Part shown: in pieces, positions 24,750 to 36,429 of the stretch
How positions within the stretch are numbered: position 1 is the stretch's first letter
Layout: every line of letters starts with the position of its first letter
NCBI GenBank assembly: GCA_021397835.1
Contig: JAJFZO010000245.1
Coordinates: 62,001-126,000 of the forward strand
DNA: 64,000 nt
From: Moringa oleifera
Lineage: Eukaryota > Streptophyta > Magnoliopsida > Brassicales > Moringaceae
Direction of reading: 5' to 3'
Translations under genes and position numbers: made by a program
The notes under the pieces: model-generated
Database searches by the model: none
Seen by the model: only the letters and a program-made list of their open reading frames with translations
Told to the model about the DNA's origin: nothing

Positions 24750-25400
24750 TTTTGATATATGTTTAATTTTAAGTGTGATTTAATAAATACTATTTTATTA
24801 TATTTAAATTAATAATAATTAATTTAATATATAATTTTATAATTTAAAAAATTATTAAATTATTTTAAAAGTAATTATAAACAATAGCCTTTAAAGATAT
24901 GCGTTTTAATGGTTAAAGTATACAACTATCACCCTATATTTATTAATTGTGACTATTTGATAAATTTCGTTAATAGTAAATAATAAGTGCATTTTGTTAA
25001 TAAGTATTGATTGAAAGAATTTAAATATTATTAATTTAATAAATAATAATTGTTTTTTACTAGTATAAAGAAATAAATAAAATTATTAAATATTATTAAT
25101 ATATTGATCATTGTAATTTTAGCTAAATAATAATTGCTTTTATTTATAAAATAATAATAATTAGTAAATACTTATTCAATTTATTTGAAATTATCATTTT
25201 AGGTGAATGATAATAGTTTTGTTAAATATTGAGTACGTTAGTTTTAATTTTTTTCACGAAAGGATAATTTTTCTATATTAATATTAACAATTACAAATAT
25301 TAATAAAAATAATTATTGATTAAATGAATTGAAATATTTTTGAGTAAATAATAATTTTTTTAACTGATATATGCATGTAACTTTTATTTGTGCAATTACT
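24750..25400. repeat. AT-rich right subterminal region of CACTA element A (tentative)
   Basis: More than 80 percent A/T by eye, with recurring TAATAATTGTTTTT, AATAATAATTGCTTTTATTTATA and TTTGTTAATAAGTATTG motifs. These may be decayed forms of the TAATTGTCATTAAA repeats at the left end. It ends with a sequence resembling an inverted CACTGCAACATAAAAG. Confidence 0.35.
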
Positions 25401-25624
25401 ATAATACTCCTTTAAAATGCTATCAAAGGGAACAAAATATTTTTTATTCTCATTCTAATATTTTGCATATTCTTGCTAAATTTGATGCAAAGAAATAATA
25501 TTTTTTTATTTTCATAATATTCTAAAAATGTATTACAACAATTTTGCATATTCTAAAAATTTAACAATTCTTGCAAAATTTGATTGTAGTTAGATTGCTA
25601 AGTATCAATCTGATTATAATATAG

Positions 25625-28530
25625 TTATGACATGCATCGATGACCTAATCATTTTGGTGAAAAGGATCTTACCAAAAAGTAATAACATGTTTGTCAACTT
25701 TTATCATTCTAAAGAAATGATCTCTCAGCTTGAATGTGGTCATAAAATAATTAATTGTTGTCTTATTAGTTAAATGTTGTATTATGGTGAGAGTTAAACA
25801 CATATAGATTGTAAATTTTATGGTGAGACCTATTTTTAAGATAAATAAAGAGTGAATAACTAAAGCAAAGATGTCACCAAAAAAATACATGTCGTATTTG
25901 CTCATAGTTCTACGGTTGCAAAGATTGTTTGCCTCTAATGCAATAGTAAAGCACATGAAATGGCATCGTGAAAAACGATGTGAAGAAGGAGTATTGTCAC
26001 ATCATTCAGATAGGAAGCATGGGAGCTCTTTAATTAAACTCATTCTGAGTTCGCATTAGAACCAGGGAATGTAAGATTAGGATTATATTATAATGACTTC
26101 AATCTATTTAACTTGAGCTCCAAAGTATATTCATGTTGGCCCATTATTTTGACCACATACAATTTGTCTCCAAGGATGTGCATGAAAAGGGAATATATAT
26201 TCTTAATAGCTATCATTCCTAGTCCTCAAAATCTAAAGGCACGAATAAATGTGTCCTTTTAGCTGTTGATCAATGATTTGAAATTCTTATGAGAATATGG
26301 TGTACAAACTTATGGTATTTTGAAGAAGCAAAAATTTTAGTTGAAGGCCACACTGTTATGGACTGTTAATAGCTTTCCAGCATAGGGTAATGTTATTCCG
26401 TTAGTAAATAGCAGGTCAATTAAGTCTCCTAATTTGCATGAGATCTTTAAAGGCTTTCTTGGTAGAAATATATGTTACTTTGTTTGCCATTGACAATTTC
26501 TGCCTATGGACCACCCCTTTAATGAAATAGGAGGAATTTGATCAAAGTTTGGATCAAAAGCAAAGAACCACTAAGGAGACTCTCTAGAATAGAAGTACTT
26601 GGATAGGCTAGTAAGTTTTCCTTAAATATTTAATAGTGAAGGCTTCCATCAAATACTTCATAAGGGGAAGACATGTAAGTTCAATAAATATAGTATTTTT
26701 GGGGATTTACCATATTAGTGTGACTTATTAAATCCACATAACATAGATGGAATGCATATTAAGGCCAATGTGTTTCAAAATGTATTCAATACAGTGATAG
26801 ATGTGAAATGTAAAACCAAGGATAATGTCAAAGCACGATTAGATTTACCTTTATACTGTACTTAAAATTCCTTTCATCATGAGGAAAAGGGTAATGGAAG
26901 CTTTATTAAGCCTAAAGCTCAGTACACATTAAATATGGACCAAAAGGAGGTTGTGTATGAGTGGATACAAAAGTTGAAGCTTCCTAACGGCTATGCATCT
27001 AACTTGAGCAGATGTGTGAGATGCAAATTTGCATGTTGCAACGTAATAAGAGTCATGATTGTTATGTAATAATGACAAAATTGTTACTAATGGCATTTAA
27101 TTGTCTGCCTACTCTTATCTAGGAAGTTATTGCTAACCTAAGTATATTCTTTTAAGAATTATGTTGTCCCATGTTGGGACAGAATAAATTAGATGTAATG
27201 GACAATGATATTGCCATAATTTTATATAAGTTAGAGAATATATTTTTTGCTACTTTTTTTGTGTGATGGAACACTTGTCTATTCACTTGGTGTATGAAGT
27301 ACGTGCCAGAGGATAGGTGCAATATAGATGGTTACATCCATTTGAAAGGTATGAATCACATGTTTCAAAAGGTCATTTGCATTTAATTATATGCAGTGTT
27401 AGTGAATAGTCTAATGCTTGTGAAGGTATTATTCTGTTAGACTTTTACATAATCTAAAAATAAGGTAAACAAAGCTCGTGTAAAGGGTTCCTCATACAAG
27501 GCTTACATTGTAGATGAGACACCGACATTTTGTTCTTGTTAGTTTGAGACACATGTCCACTCTAAAAGTCAAAGAATACCACAAAATGATGATAGTGGAA
27601 ATTCTTCTAAGCATCTGCCATTGTCCATGTTTAATTATCTTAATCGAAGTGAAGGGTGGTTAAGTCTCATTATCTTACCCGAAAAGGAAGTAGCCAACAT
27701 AAGCATACATGTGTTTATTAACTACCCTAAAGTTCAACCTCATATAGAGTTATTTTATTCTTTATATTCCTAATGTATAACAAAGTTTGAACTATAAAAA
27801 TTTGATGGTATATGATGTATGTTTACAACATTTAAATTCTAAGGTTAAATGCATCACAACTGCATCTCAGTTCTGCTGACATAGATAAATGTGTAAACTT
27901 AAACTTTATGGTTTAATTTAAAGATTATGTCAATAACTCCCTTTTAATTTCTATTCAAATTATTCATTTAGAATAATTTGATATAGTATTTATATTGACA
28001 AAATTATCTACATGTTATTATTTATCAAATCCACAATCCCATTAATGGGGTCAATGATTATTTTTTGCACAATCTAGCTTAGGGATCTTTGAATAAGATC
28101 TAAATTCTTGCTATATACTATGTGAATAAATATTCTTCTTACACTTTTAGTTAGGCTCATAATCAAAGTACAAATAATTTTGGAGTCATTTTGACAAGCA
28201 CAAACTTTATATACTATGAGATTTTATAAAAGATTGTCGAGATCGAGTATCCTAGTATACCTGTTAAGTGATTAACATTCTTCAACGGTAATTGGTTTGA
28301 CTTGTCAAGCTTAGGAATAAAGATTTGTCCAAAATATGAAATCATTGAGTTGAAAACCAATAGGAGATATAAGGAGAATGACACTTTTATTTTTACACAA
28401 CAAGCTAAACAAATTTATTTTGCATCCTATCCTAATTTCACTTCACAAAAGAGAGATTGGAGTGTAGTCATTAAAACAAAAGTAAGGAATAAAATTGAGT
28501 CTAAAGGTGATCCTTCCAAGATGACATGAA
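25625..28530 (+). pseudogene. CACTA TNP2-like transposase gene of element B
   Basis: Fragments occur in family order: KRILPKSNNMFVNFYHSKEM (about 25660-25720), FAHSSTVAKIVCL-like, NVRLGLYYNDFN, CWPIILTTYNLSPRMCMKRE, GMHIKANVFQNVFNTVIDVK and CKTKDNVKARLDLPLY (about 26740-26865), then KLKLPNGYASN, NKSHDCYVIMTKLLLMAF (about 27040-27090), YRWLHPFERY (about 27330). A DUF4216-like end at 28285-28510 reads NWFDLSSLGIKICPKYEIIE then FIFTQQAKQIYFASYPNFTS. These are Transposase_21, DUF4218 and DUF4216 regions. Stops and frameshifts throughout make it inactive. The transposase would bind the element ends and cut them. Confidence 0.9.
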
Positions 28531-28819
28531 CAACTGGTTGATTATAATTTCCTTTGATGATTAAATTAAAGACAATCTCAGAGATGTCAATGCTCAAGGT
28601 AAAGATAATGAAACAAACGTAGTTAATGAGCTGATAAAAATTGAGGAAGATATAAAAGAAATATTGTCTGATAGTAAGGATTCTAACATTGAAGTTGTAA
28701 CTTATGTTAATAATATAGTTAAACTAATATGTTATTTAGGTTTGTGATTGAATGTAAGTTAAGCGTTAAGTTTATACTCATGTTTTATTAATTCTACCAC
28801 TAAGCATTATACATCCATT

Positions 28820-30440
28820 GTCTTTAGATGGTGGATAGACGGGGACATAGGGGTCGGGTAATAAAGGCAGAGGTAGACTATCCATGAGAGTGGAGGTTAG
28901 TCCCACAAGTGTAAGCCCATCCTAGCCTTCGTTTTAGATGCCATTAGTTCGATTATCGTGTCCATATTACACATTTTCACCTGTAGTTCAGTCACCATTG
29001 TCATAGCCACCATTATCATAGCCACCATCTTCATACCATACATCAGCTCCTCGATCTTGTAATTTTAGACCTATCACGATTGAGTCTGCATGTGGAGTAG
29101 TTGAAGTAAATTATACATTCAATACGTTGGAAATAAGAATGTTATATTAATCTTCATTTCATATCGTAATTAACTTAGTATCAACAATTTAGTATCAGTT
29201 TCTTTATCTTTCATTTTATGTTCTCATTTACTTCTTACAAAATGTTACTAACAACTAAAACGATATCCATTATTTCAAGCATCATCAAGTAAAAGTATGA
29301 GCAATCGTGGATTGAATGGCTACAAGTCTCGATTGAGGTGCATGAGATGTGGTGGGATGAATTTCAAGTGATGTGTAGAATGTTTTATTCAATTTATCAA
29401 TTATGTTTTTATTGTTAGTTTACATTATTTATCTAATTTGAGGTGTACATTATTACAAAAATCATATAGGTGGAAGCCACTTATGGATAGTGAAGTTAAA
29501 CAGATATAGGGAACTAAATATGGAAAAGTTATTTGACCATGTCTTGCATCAATCCAATCAAAAAAGGTAAAAGGAACTTAGATGCACGAATCTATTAAGG
29601 ATGTATTATGTTATGGCTTAAGTGGATGATACACCAAGCTTTTCTATAAGCATCAGAGAGGAATAAGAACAACCTGGATGTGAGTGAAACTTGTGTGCAT
29701 CGAGGAGGATTAATTTTCATGGCTGAGCATAAAAGATGAATGGTAATTTTTAAAGTCATTCAATTATTTCGACATACTTATAATATATTTCATTATACTT
29801 CATTAATTTTAAATTTTGATTTGTTAGTTAGACTATTGAGCTAGGGAAGAAGCCTACCATCTTAAAGATCTTTGCCAAGTTGAACCATAATAAGGAGATA
29901 GTCATGTGGCTCACGACCAAAGCAACACAAGTTTATGTGAGTAATTTGAACATCATTGAACTTTTCATTTATAATCATCAGTTATTTTTTTTTCATTGTC
30001 TTAATTTTTTAAATTTTTGATGTATAAGTATTTATTTATCTTACTTTAATATGTTTTATATATTTTTAATGATGTGCAAGCTATTTATGAAAAATTGAAA
30101 AAGGATACCTTGTCCTCGGGATAATTTGTTGATGATTTTATCATTTTTCTCTAGGCAACATGTGGTAAAAATAAGAATTGCCGAGCATATGGTTTTGGAT
30201 TTGAGTTTATCTTCTATGGTCCTCCTACTGCACCTCAATCATCACATTAGCCATCCAACATTGCCATGTAAAATTTTTTTACATAAGTGTAGGAACAAGT
30301 TCAACAACAGATGGAGGAAAAGGCGTAACAACAGGTGCAGGAATGAATAAAAATAGTATGCAAAGAGATAAGATAAAAGACGTAAATGGTTATGGCTTCA
30401 CAATAAAAAGTTATTGACAATCTTGTTAGAGAAATAGAGT
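28820..30440 (+). pseudogene. Plant transposase (Transposase_24-like) gene of element B
   Basis: Pieces with introns or frameshifts between them: ASERNKNNLDVSETCVHRGG followed by MAEHKR (about 29650-29735, family RxNRxxxxxxHxxGSxSxAEH), LPSLKIFAKLNHNKEIV (about 29850-29905), and NKNCRAYGFGFEFIFYGPPT (about 30170-30230, family GRVYGLGSxA). A Gln/Glu-rich coiled coil QEQVQQQMEEKA follows (about 30295-30325). This is the second gene of plant CACTA elements. A GGTGGTGGTGGT-type repeat lies at 30505. All frames are broken. Confidence 0.75.
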
Positions 30441-30559
30441 TGATGAAGTAGAGATATGTTTTTTTTTTTTTTAGTTGATAAGTCCATGATGATGCTGATG
30501 ATGGTGGTGGTGGTAATGGTTGTCAGGATTGACTTTGGATATGATTGAGGCTAAAGATA

Positions 30560-31738
30560 ATTAAACATCTTACTTACACATTAGATATTTAAGTAATTAT
30601 GACGACGACTTGTATTACTTTGTTTAATATTATTAATTATTTATAATTTGGTTTATTTGATAAATTTTTTTATTTATGAAATTTGAAATTAATTAAACAC
30701 TAATTAGTAATCTTTAAAATCGATTTTTGAAATATTTATGTAAATTAAAAATATATTTTTAATAATAAAACATTAAAAATTTTAAAATGTATTTTTTAAA
30801 TTGATTAAATAATATTTTATCAATTTAAATTTGAAAATTAAATTAGTATTTACAAATTAAAAATCTAGAAATTTGAAAAAAATTTATTTTTAATTTATGA
30901 AATGAAAAAAAAATTTCTTATCATAATTATGTTAAAATTCCAATTTTAATTTCTCAAACTATTCTTTTGGAACTAAAAAAATATAGTTTGTATTTTAATT
31001 TTTAATAAATAAAACATAATTTTTTTATTTTAATTTTCCTTTTCTTATGGTAATTGTCATTAGTAACACTAGTAAAATTCAATTTAAAATTTTCCAATAA
31101 TACTATCATGGAAGTTTGTCCATGAAATATAAAATTTAAATTATTAACAAATAATATGTTTTACAAGTATTCTCATGGAATCGTTTTCGAAAGAATTTTT
31201 GAATTATTTTTTAAAATTTCGATGACTGCTATATCACAAGAATTATATTAAAATATATTTTAAATTTTTACAAATTCTCACGAAAAATGTATACAATACA
31301 AAAATTTTAACATTAACTTGCCGTGCGAATCATCCAACAAAATTTTAAATTAAAATATAATTTTTATATTTTAATAATATTAAGTTATTACAAAAAGTGA
31401 ATAATACAAAAATTTTGGTGGAATACAAACCATTAGAATATATAATAAAATTCACATGACATACTTAACTTTAGAATTTATGTATTAATTATTTCTATGA
31501 GAATTTACAATATATTGAAGATTTTAAAAACTTGATGGCTTTTCCCACGAAAATTGACATTATAATGTTGCTAAAAATTCTTACAGATGGAAATTTCTAT
31601 TTGAGTCAAAATTTTCTTACAAGTCTTTTACGGGTGGAACCTTTTCGTTTAGAATTCTGTCAGACAAGTAAATTCTCAAAAAATTTCTAAAAATTTACAT
31701 GAATTTTTTCATAAAAATTCTCTTTTTTTCTTGTAGTG
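30560..31738. repeat. Right subterminal repeats and TIR of CACTA element B
   Basis: An AT-rich tract without coding capacity, in which AAAATTTT, AAATTCTTACA and TTTCCACGAAAATT-type units recur, ending in TTCTTGTAGTG at 31738. The density of repeats increases toward the end, as in other CACTA elements. Confidence 0.75.
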
Positions 31739-34700
31739 TGAGATGAAAGGTCAACAAAAAGGTAGGGATCGAAAACGAAGTCAAATTAGCAAGATAAACA
31801 CCTTGAATGAAGCATATGAGCTCTTTTTAAGCAAAAAAGGTTGCTGTTTCATAGATCTCTTTGGAAAAAATCAAGACCTAAGGCTCTGAGCACTTTTTAA
31901 GTTGCAAAAATGCATTCCAAACTTAGAAATGACTTGAGAAAATTGCAACTAAACAAACGAGAAAGGTATGCAATAGGATTAATGGCTCTCGAAGGGGTCT
32001 TCCTTCAAAAGCAGAAAAGGTTTTCCCAAAGCAATTAATAATTTTTAAATGAAAATGTCATAGGATTGAGCATGACATACTATTTAAAAATAATTACAAA
32101 AAGTACTCAAGAGGTTTGCTTCAAAAGGATAAACCTTGGAATGTCCATTTAGGAAGTCTCCTTATGTACTACTTTAGAAAAAAATGTCCAATTAAATTAA
32201 AACTGTGATGAAATACTTAGATCAAGCAAAAATAAGGTGAATTCAAGCTCAAATATGGAAATTATAGTGGAGATAAAGGTTCGTGAAGGTTCATAAGGGG
32301 ACACCTAGGAGCAGACAGCCATTCTTTTGAGTTTAAGTTACATAATGATAACTGCTTTAAGATATCTTTTTCACAAAGGAATACTTGAAAGAGCTACCAT
32401 AACTTTAATGTCCAAGATTTAATTAAAGCAATTTAAGTAGTGTTAAAATGTTAAGAGAAAGGGTTACAAATTTTGTTTTAGGGTTAAATGAAGATTTTGA
32501 CAACATTAAGGGTATATCTTGATCCAAAGTTATATAATGTTTAGCTGCTCTACTATAGTATTTTCACAAAGAAATACTTAAACGGCTTACCATAACTTTC
32601 ACGTACGAGATTTAATCAAAGCAATTCAAGTGGCATTGGAATGCTATGAGAAAGGGTTAAAAATTTTTTGCTGGAGTAGAGTAAAGATTTGAAGGTATAC
32701 CTTGATCTAAGCTACATAATGTTCACCTGCTTTGATGCAGTATTTTCACATAAGAACACCTGGAAGACCTATAATAACTTTCACATATGATATTCACTTG
32801 AAGTAATTCAAGTGGTGTTAGAAAGCTAAGATAAAGGATTATAACTATTATGATGAATTTAAACAAAAATTATGAAGACATCAGGGGTATATCATTGTTG
32901 GAAGCTGCATAATGTTTAGATAGAGCAAATTGCAGACCAGTTGTAGTATTTGAAGCATAACTTACTTTTTCAAGATTTGATTGAGGTGATTCAAGTGGCA
33001 TTACAAAGATAAATGATAAGATATAGCTTTTGTATCAAAATTAAGAGCAAGTTCAAAACACATTAGTTGATATGGCTTCCAAAATAGCCTATAGAGCTTA
33101 TGAAAAAGCTATTGGCAAAACAATAACTTAAGAAAGAGTCGGAAGAGGCGAAAGAGCCATTGCAAGAGCTACGTACCCTTCAACAGTGATGCTGCTGAAC
33201 ATGGTATCCGACACGGCCAGTATGGATGATGTGGTAGATTAGCATTATAGGTGCATCTATTAACTAGGCTCTAGAAAAGGATGGTTGGACACTCTTATTT
33301 ATAAAAATGATACATGGATGAAAGATATTTGCTAATATGGCTCATTAAATGATATGGATATATCCTTTTTGAGCATCACTATCGATGTGTCTATGTGGCT
33401 TATTAAATAATGTCATCATGTTTTGTTGGGCGTTGCAAGTGAAGTGGCTGCTAAATAAGTAAAATGGATAGTTGAAGGCATGCTGACGAGTTAGATGACA
33501 TGGCCTCTTAAACCATATGGCCTAAAGTGAATGGCTAGAAGAACTACCTAATTAGCAGTATCACCAACGTTGTATACAAAGCTGATGATGTGATAAGAGC
33601 ATTGAAGAGTAGCGTATCTAGAAGTGCACATAGTGACTTGACGTCACTCGAATCTCCACCAAATAGAGTATGATTTGGGCTAAGTTTTGCACAGAAAAGG
33701 GTGGAATGGCGAAAATAGATCAAAATATCATTAGGATTATAGAATCAAGCCAAAATTCTAGAAGAATTAAGGGACAGTATATCAACGGTGTTCGATCTAG
33801 TGAAGTTGTTCTTAAGTGATCTAAGGCTTTACAAAGAAAAATGATGGCACCATGACACTTAAAAAGGTCCACAGACTTTTGAAGTTGCATTAGATTAGTA
33901 ATGAAAACTTAAAAGAAGGTTAATTTAAGGGTGGCAGAGCTTGCGAAGCTAGAACAAGCTAGGTGTACACTACTGTCTCACCACTTTTACCTAAAATGCA
34001 CTGTGGAAATCCTATTAACAGGGACTCTTTAAGGACATTTTTTATGCAAACTTTATTCACAAATTTCATTTTAGCATACAACATACTTATAGTGCTTTTA
34101 TTTAACTCTCATTTGCTCTTTAAAATTTCTCTCTTGTAAAAGAAGTTCTTTTGAAATTCTTATTGAACTATTCAAAGAAGAAGGACTAAGAATACTACGC
34201 AAGGTGTAAAGGACGTCAAAGAGGTAAAATTCAAATTTGAATTCTTGTAATTTATTTTGTATCTAAGTTCATTATTTGAATAAATTTCGTTTGATTGGTT
34301 AAAAATTCTTTTGAGTTTTAGTTAAATTACTTGATTTAATCTTAGCAGTAGAAAGCTATAAAAGAAAGAGTATTCTTTGTGATAATGATTTTTCTTAAAT
34401 AAAAAAATTATTTTCCTTATAGTAATAGTAATGTATGTTTAAAACCCTTAGTATGGAAAGAAAAAGAGGTGAGCAACTGTGAATCTCTTTCTTTTCCCTA
34501 AAAAATGTTGTTGGTGCATAAGGATGGAATAAGTATGAAGTCCTGTGTACTTTTACCAAAATACCTTAAAAAAAAAAACAATTTAAACTAGTTCTAGTTA
34601 TAGGCGTTTTGGGAGTGCTAATCCTTCTTAAAGTGTAATCAACTCGTAAATCTAAATCTCGGAAGAAAAAAGATCAATTTGCCCTTTATGTTATGATGGT

Positions 34701-34785
34701 GAACAAACACATCTAAAAGGATTAACAGGGACTCCTAATTTTTCTTGCGCTGTGGGTTTCCCTAGTTGAAATCCCAATTATGACA
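31739..34785 (+). mobile_element. Left LTR, missing its first part
   Basis: Matches the right LTR from 43377 to about 44400, for example AGTCAAATTAGCAAGATAAACACC here and the same with one change there. From about 32350 to 33030 it contains roughly four tandem units of about 180-195 bp, marked by TTTTCACAAAGGAATACTTG at 32367, a similar start at 32562 and another at 32741. The likely end is TGACA at 34781-34785, just before the PBS. The part homologous to 42502-43376 should lie left of CACTA element B but was not found. Confidence 0.75.
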
Positions 34786-34786
34786 A

Positions 34787-34813
34787 TAGACAACTTCACT
34801 AGGGATCGAACCC
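34787..34813 (+). other. Primer-binding site (tRNA complementary)
   Basis: The sequence AGACAACTTCACTAGGGATC continues GAACCC. It has the form of a long tRNA-complementary PBS: the GGGATCGAACCC part is the complement of a T-arm (GGGTTCGATCCC), and the first bases resemble TGGCGACTTCACTGGGGATC with a few changes. It sits two bases after the LTR's terminal CA. The tRNA species is not certain. Confidence 0.6.
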
Positions 34814-35479
34814 AGAGTCTTCGGTTTTGGGAACATAAAAAGTGAGGTCAATGTTTAAATTATTCTTTGCTTTATCCTTTTAGGGTCCTTTGATACTCAT
34901 TATGCTTTATTACTTTGATATAATTGTCAATAACTTTGCATACACCACAAAAGTTTGATATGGCTCTAAAATTGATCTCTATCTTTTAGGAGAAACACGA
35001 GTAACCATGCTTTTATAAAGAAACCTCTTTTCTACAAAGTTGGTGAAGTATTTCACTCAAGTTGAACCTATGATATATTATAATTTTCATATTGTTTCTA
35101 AGCCCCCAATTAGTTTGACGAGGGGTAATCTAGGAACTATCAAAGTCTAATCTTTCCTGATATAGCCCAACGTGTGGACAACCTGAGTTAAAGCCATAGT
35201 TAGGATTAGAACTTGTTGAACTCTATAGGATAAAATGTCATGTTATTGTTTGTTGCATCATTCTGTTTCAGCTGGAAACTCATCATTCTTTATCCTTTAT
35301 CCTTAGTTAATCTTTGAAAGATATGGAGGTTACATCAACTCTGGTTAGAATAGAATATGTACAATATTGGTTTGAGAGTCTATAAGAAAATGAAAGAGAT
35401 ATACAAGAGTCAAGATTTGGGACATATTTACCCTCTAAAGCCAAGTTGGCCATAAGGACAAAATAGACTAGTTGGATTG

Positions 35480-36420
35480 AATGCATTATGAGAAATAGTA
35501 GATTGTGAGGATAAAAAGTTGTTCGATTAAGAATTTGGATACATTGAACTATTCTTAGATAGAGCCATAGAAGAATATTTAACCAGAACAACCATATACT
35601 TTTGGGATCCATTCAACAAATACTTTAGCTTTGGAAACTTTGATTTGTCAGAAACACTAGAAGAATATACAACATTGATTAGAATCACTCCTCCAAAAAC
35701 CTTCAAATAGTATACAAGAAGATGAAACTTGTACCAGTCATTAAGCAATTGGTTATTCTATTAGGGTTGTCAAGGATCAAAACTAAAAATGCAATTAGAC
35801 ATAAAGGAGGAATCATTAATATGACTTAAGAAATCTTATAAACCTTCATTAAGGAACGCATAGCTTAAGACTCAGATCTAAGAAGGATGGCATGACCTAT
35901 TTATGGGCTAATCATCTCCTTAAAGGCACATGAGCAAGTAAAGATAACCATCATGGACTTTATAATGGTTAACCTTACCATAGTGATCTTAGCAAAAACT
36001 TTAAGGTAACTTTGACATTGTAGAAGGAATGGTGGAGGATACCTACTAAGAGGAATGGCCTTACTTTATACATGGTTGAAAGCCACCTCAAAGAAACAAA
36101 AGGAGTTTTTAGAGATTGCCACCATCTCACTAAAGATCTTCGGTGTGATACTAAGGATAGTCTACGAATGGGCACAATTATTATTTACCCTAATAGAGGA
36201 TTAACTTCATTAATACCACCTTGGCTATCCTAATACTGTATCCCTTTCAAGATAAAGAATCTTCAAAACATTTTCTTGCTTAGTATGTGAGGGGGGCGGA
36301 TAAACTATACACCTTTAGTTGTGATGAGGCAACTAAAAGCCAAACCGTTTATACCTACCTTATAAGAGATGGAAAAGGGGAGATTTGATTACATTGACTC
36401 CTTTGCCTTAGAAAAAAGAG
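35480..36420 (+). pseudogene. DUF7745-like N-terminal domain of the Tat/Ogre-like polyprotein
   Basis: The plus strand reads EFGYIELFLDRAIEEYLTRT, then YFWDPFNKYFSFGNFDLSET and LEEYTTLIRITPPKTFK (35525-35710). After frameshifts it reads TIVILAKTLR and HCRRNGGGYLLRGMALLYTW (about 35975-36070). Family pattern: ALVxFWDPxxxxFxFGxxDLTPTxEEY, then ILAxTYRSLxxCRxxGGGxFxGCxQLLxxW. The last piece, near 36320-36420, resembles the C-terminal PSLVRRQFxxKQFIP segment. The minus-strand frames over this area (35307-35748, 35975-36175) are antisense shadows. The role of this domain in the element is unknown to me. Confidence 0.75.
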
Positions 36421-36429
36421 AAAGAATTC

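Larger units (their letters stand above)
17841..25396 (-). mobile_element. CACTA element A, degenerate, carrying captured gene fragments
   Basis: The left terminus CACTGCAACATAAAAGGG resembles the CACTA consensus CACTACAA..AAAAGGG. It is followed by about 500 bp of alternating TTTAGTGGCAATT, TTAATGACAATT and GTCATTAAAA-type subterminal repeats. A minus-strand plant transposase (Transposase_24-like) fragment lies just inside. At the right, CTTTTATTTGTGCAATT (about 25380-25396) resembles the inverted left end in decayed form, after an AT-rich tract with TAATTG-type repeats. Between the ends lie exons from RRP44, PDK1 and an NDR kinase plus unidentified pieces. No TNP2 gene was found. The left end is fairly secure and the right end is tentative. 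Confidence 0.55.
25600..31738 (+). mobile_element. CACTA element B, degenerate, with TNP2 and a second transposase gene
   Basis: The right terminus is TTTTTTTCTTGTAGTG at 31723-31738, the inverse of CACTACAAGAAAAAAA. It is preceded by several hundred bp of subterminal repeats of the AAAATTCTTACAAG, TTTTTAAAAATTCTTACAG and ACGAAAATTGACA types. Two genes read toward this end. The left TIR was not recognised; coding similarity begins by about 25640, so the boundary near 25600 is a guess. Immediately to the right, homology to a downstream LTR begins, which shows the insertion site. Confidence 0.75.

Noticed and set aside
17841..25396. Helitron capture as the explanation for the mixed gene fragments
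   Set aside because: No 3' CTRR with a preceding hairpin and no Rep/helicase text was seen, whereas CACTA-type terminal sequence and a CACTA transposase fragment are present.
35307..36175. Minus-strand frames of 66-101 codons
   Set aside because: They are antisense to the plus-strand DUF7745-like domain, which has recognisable motifs.
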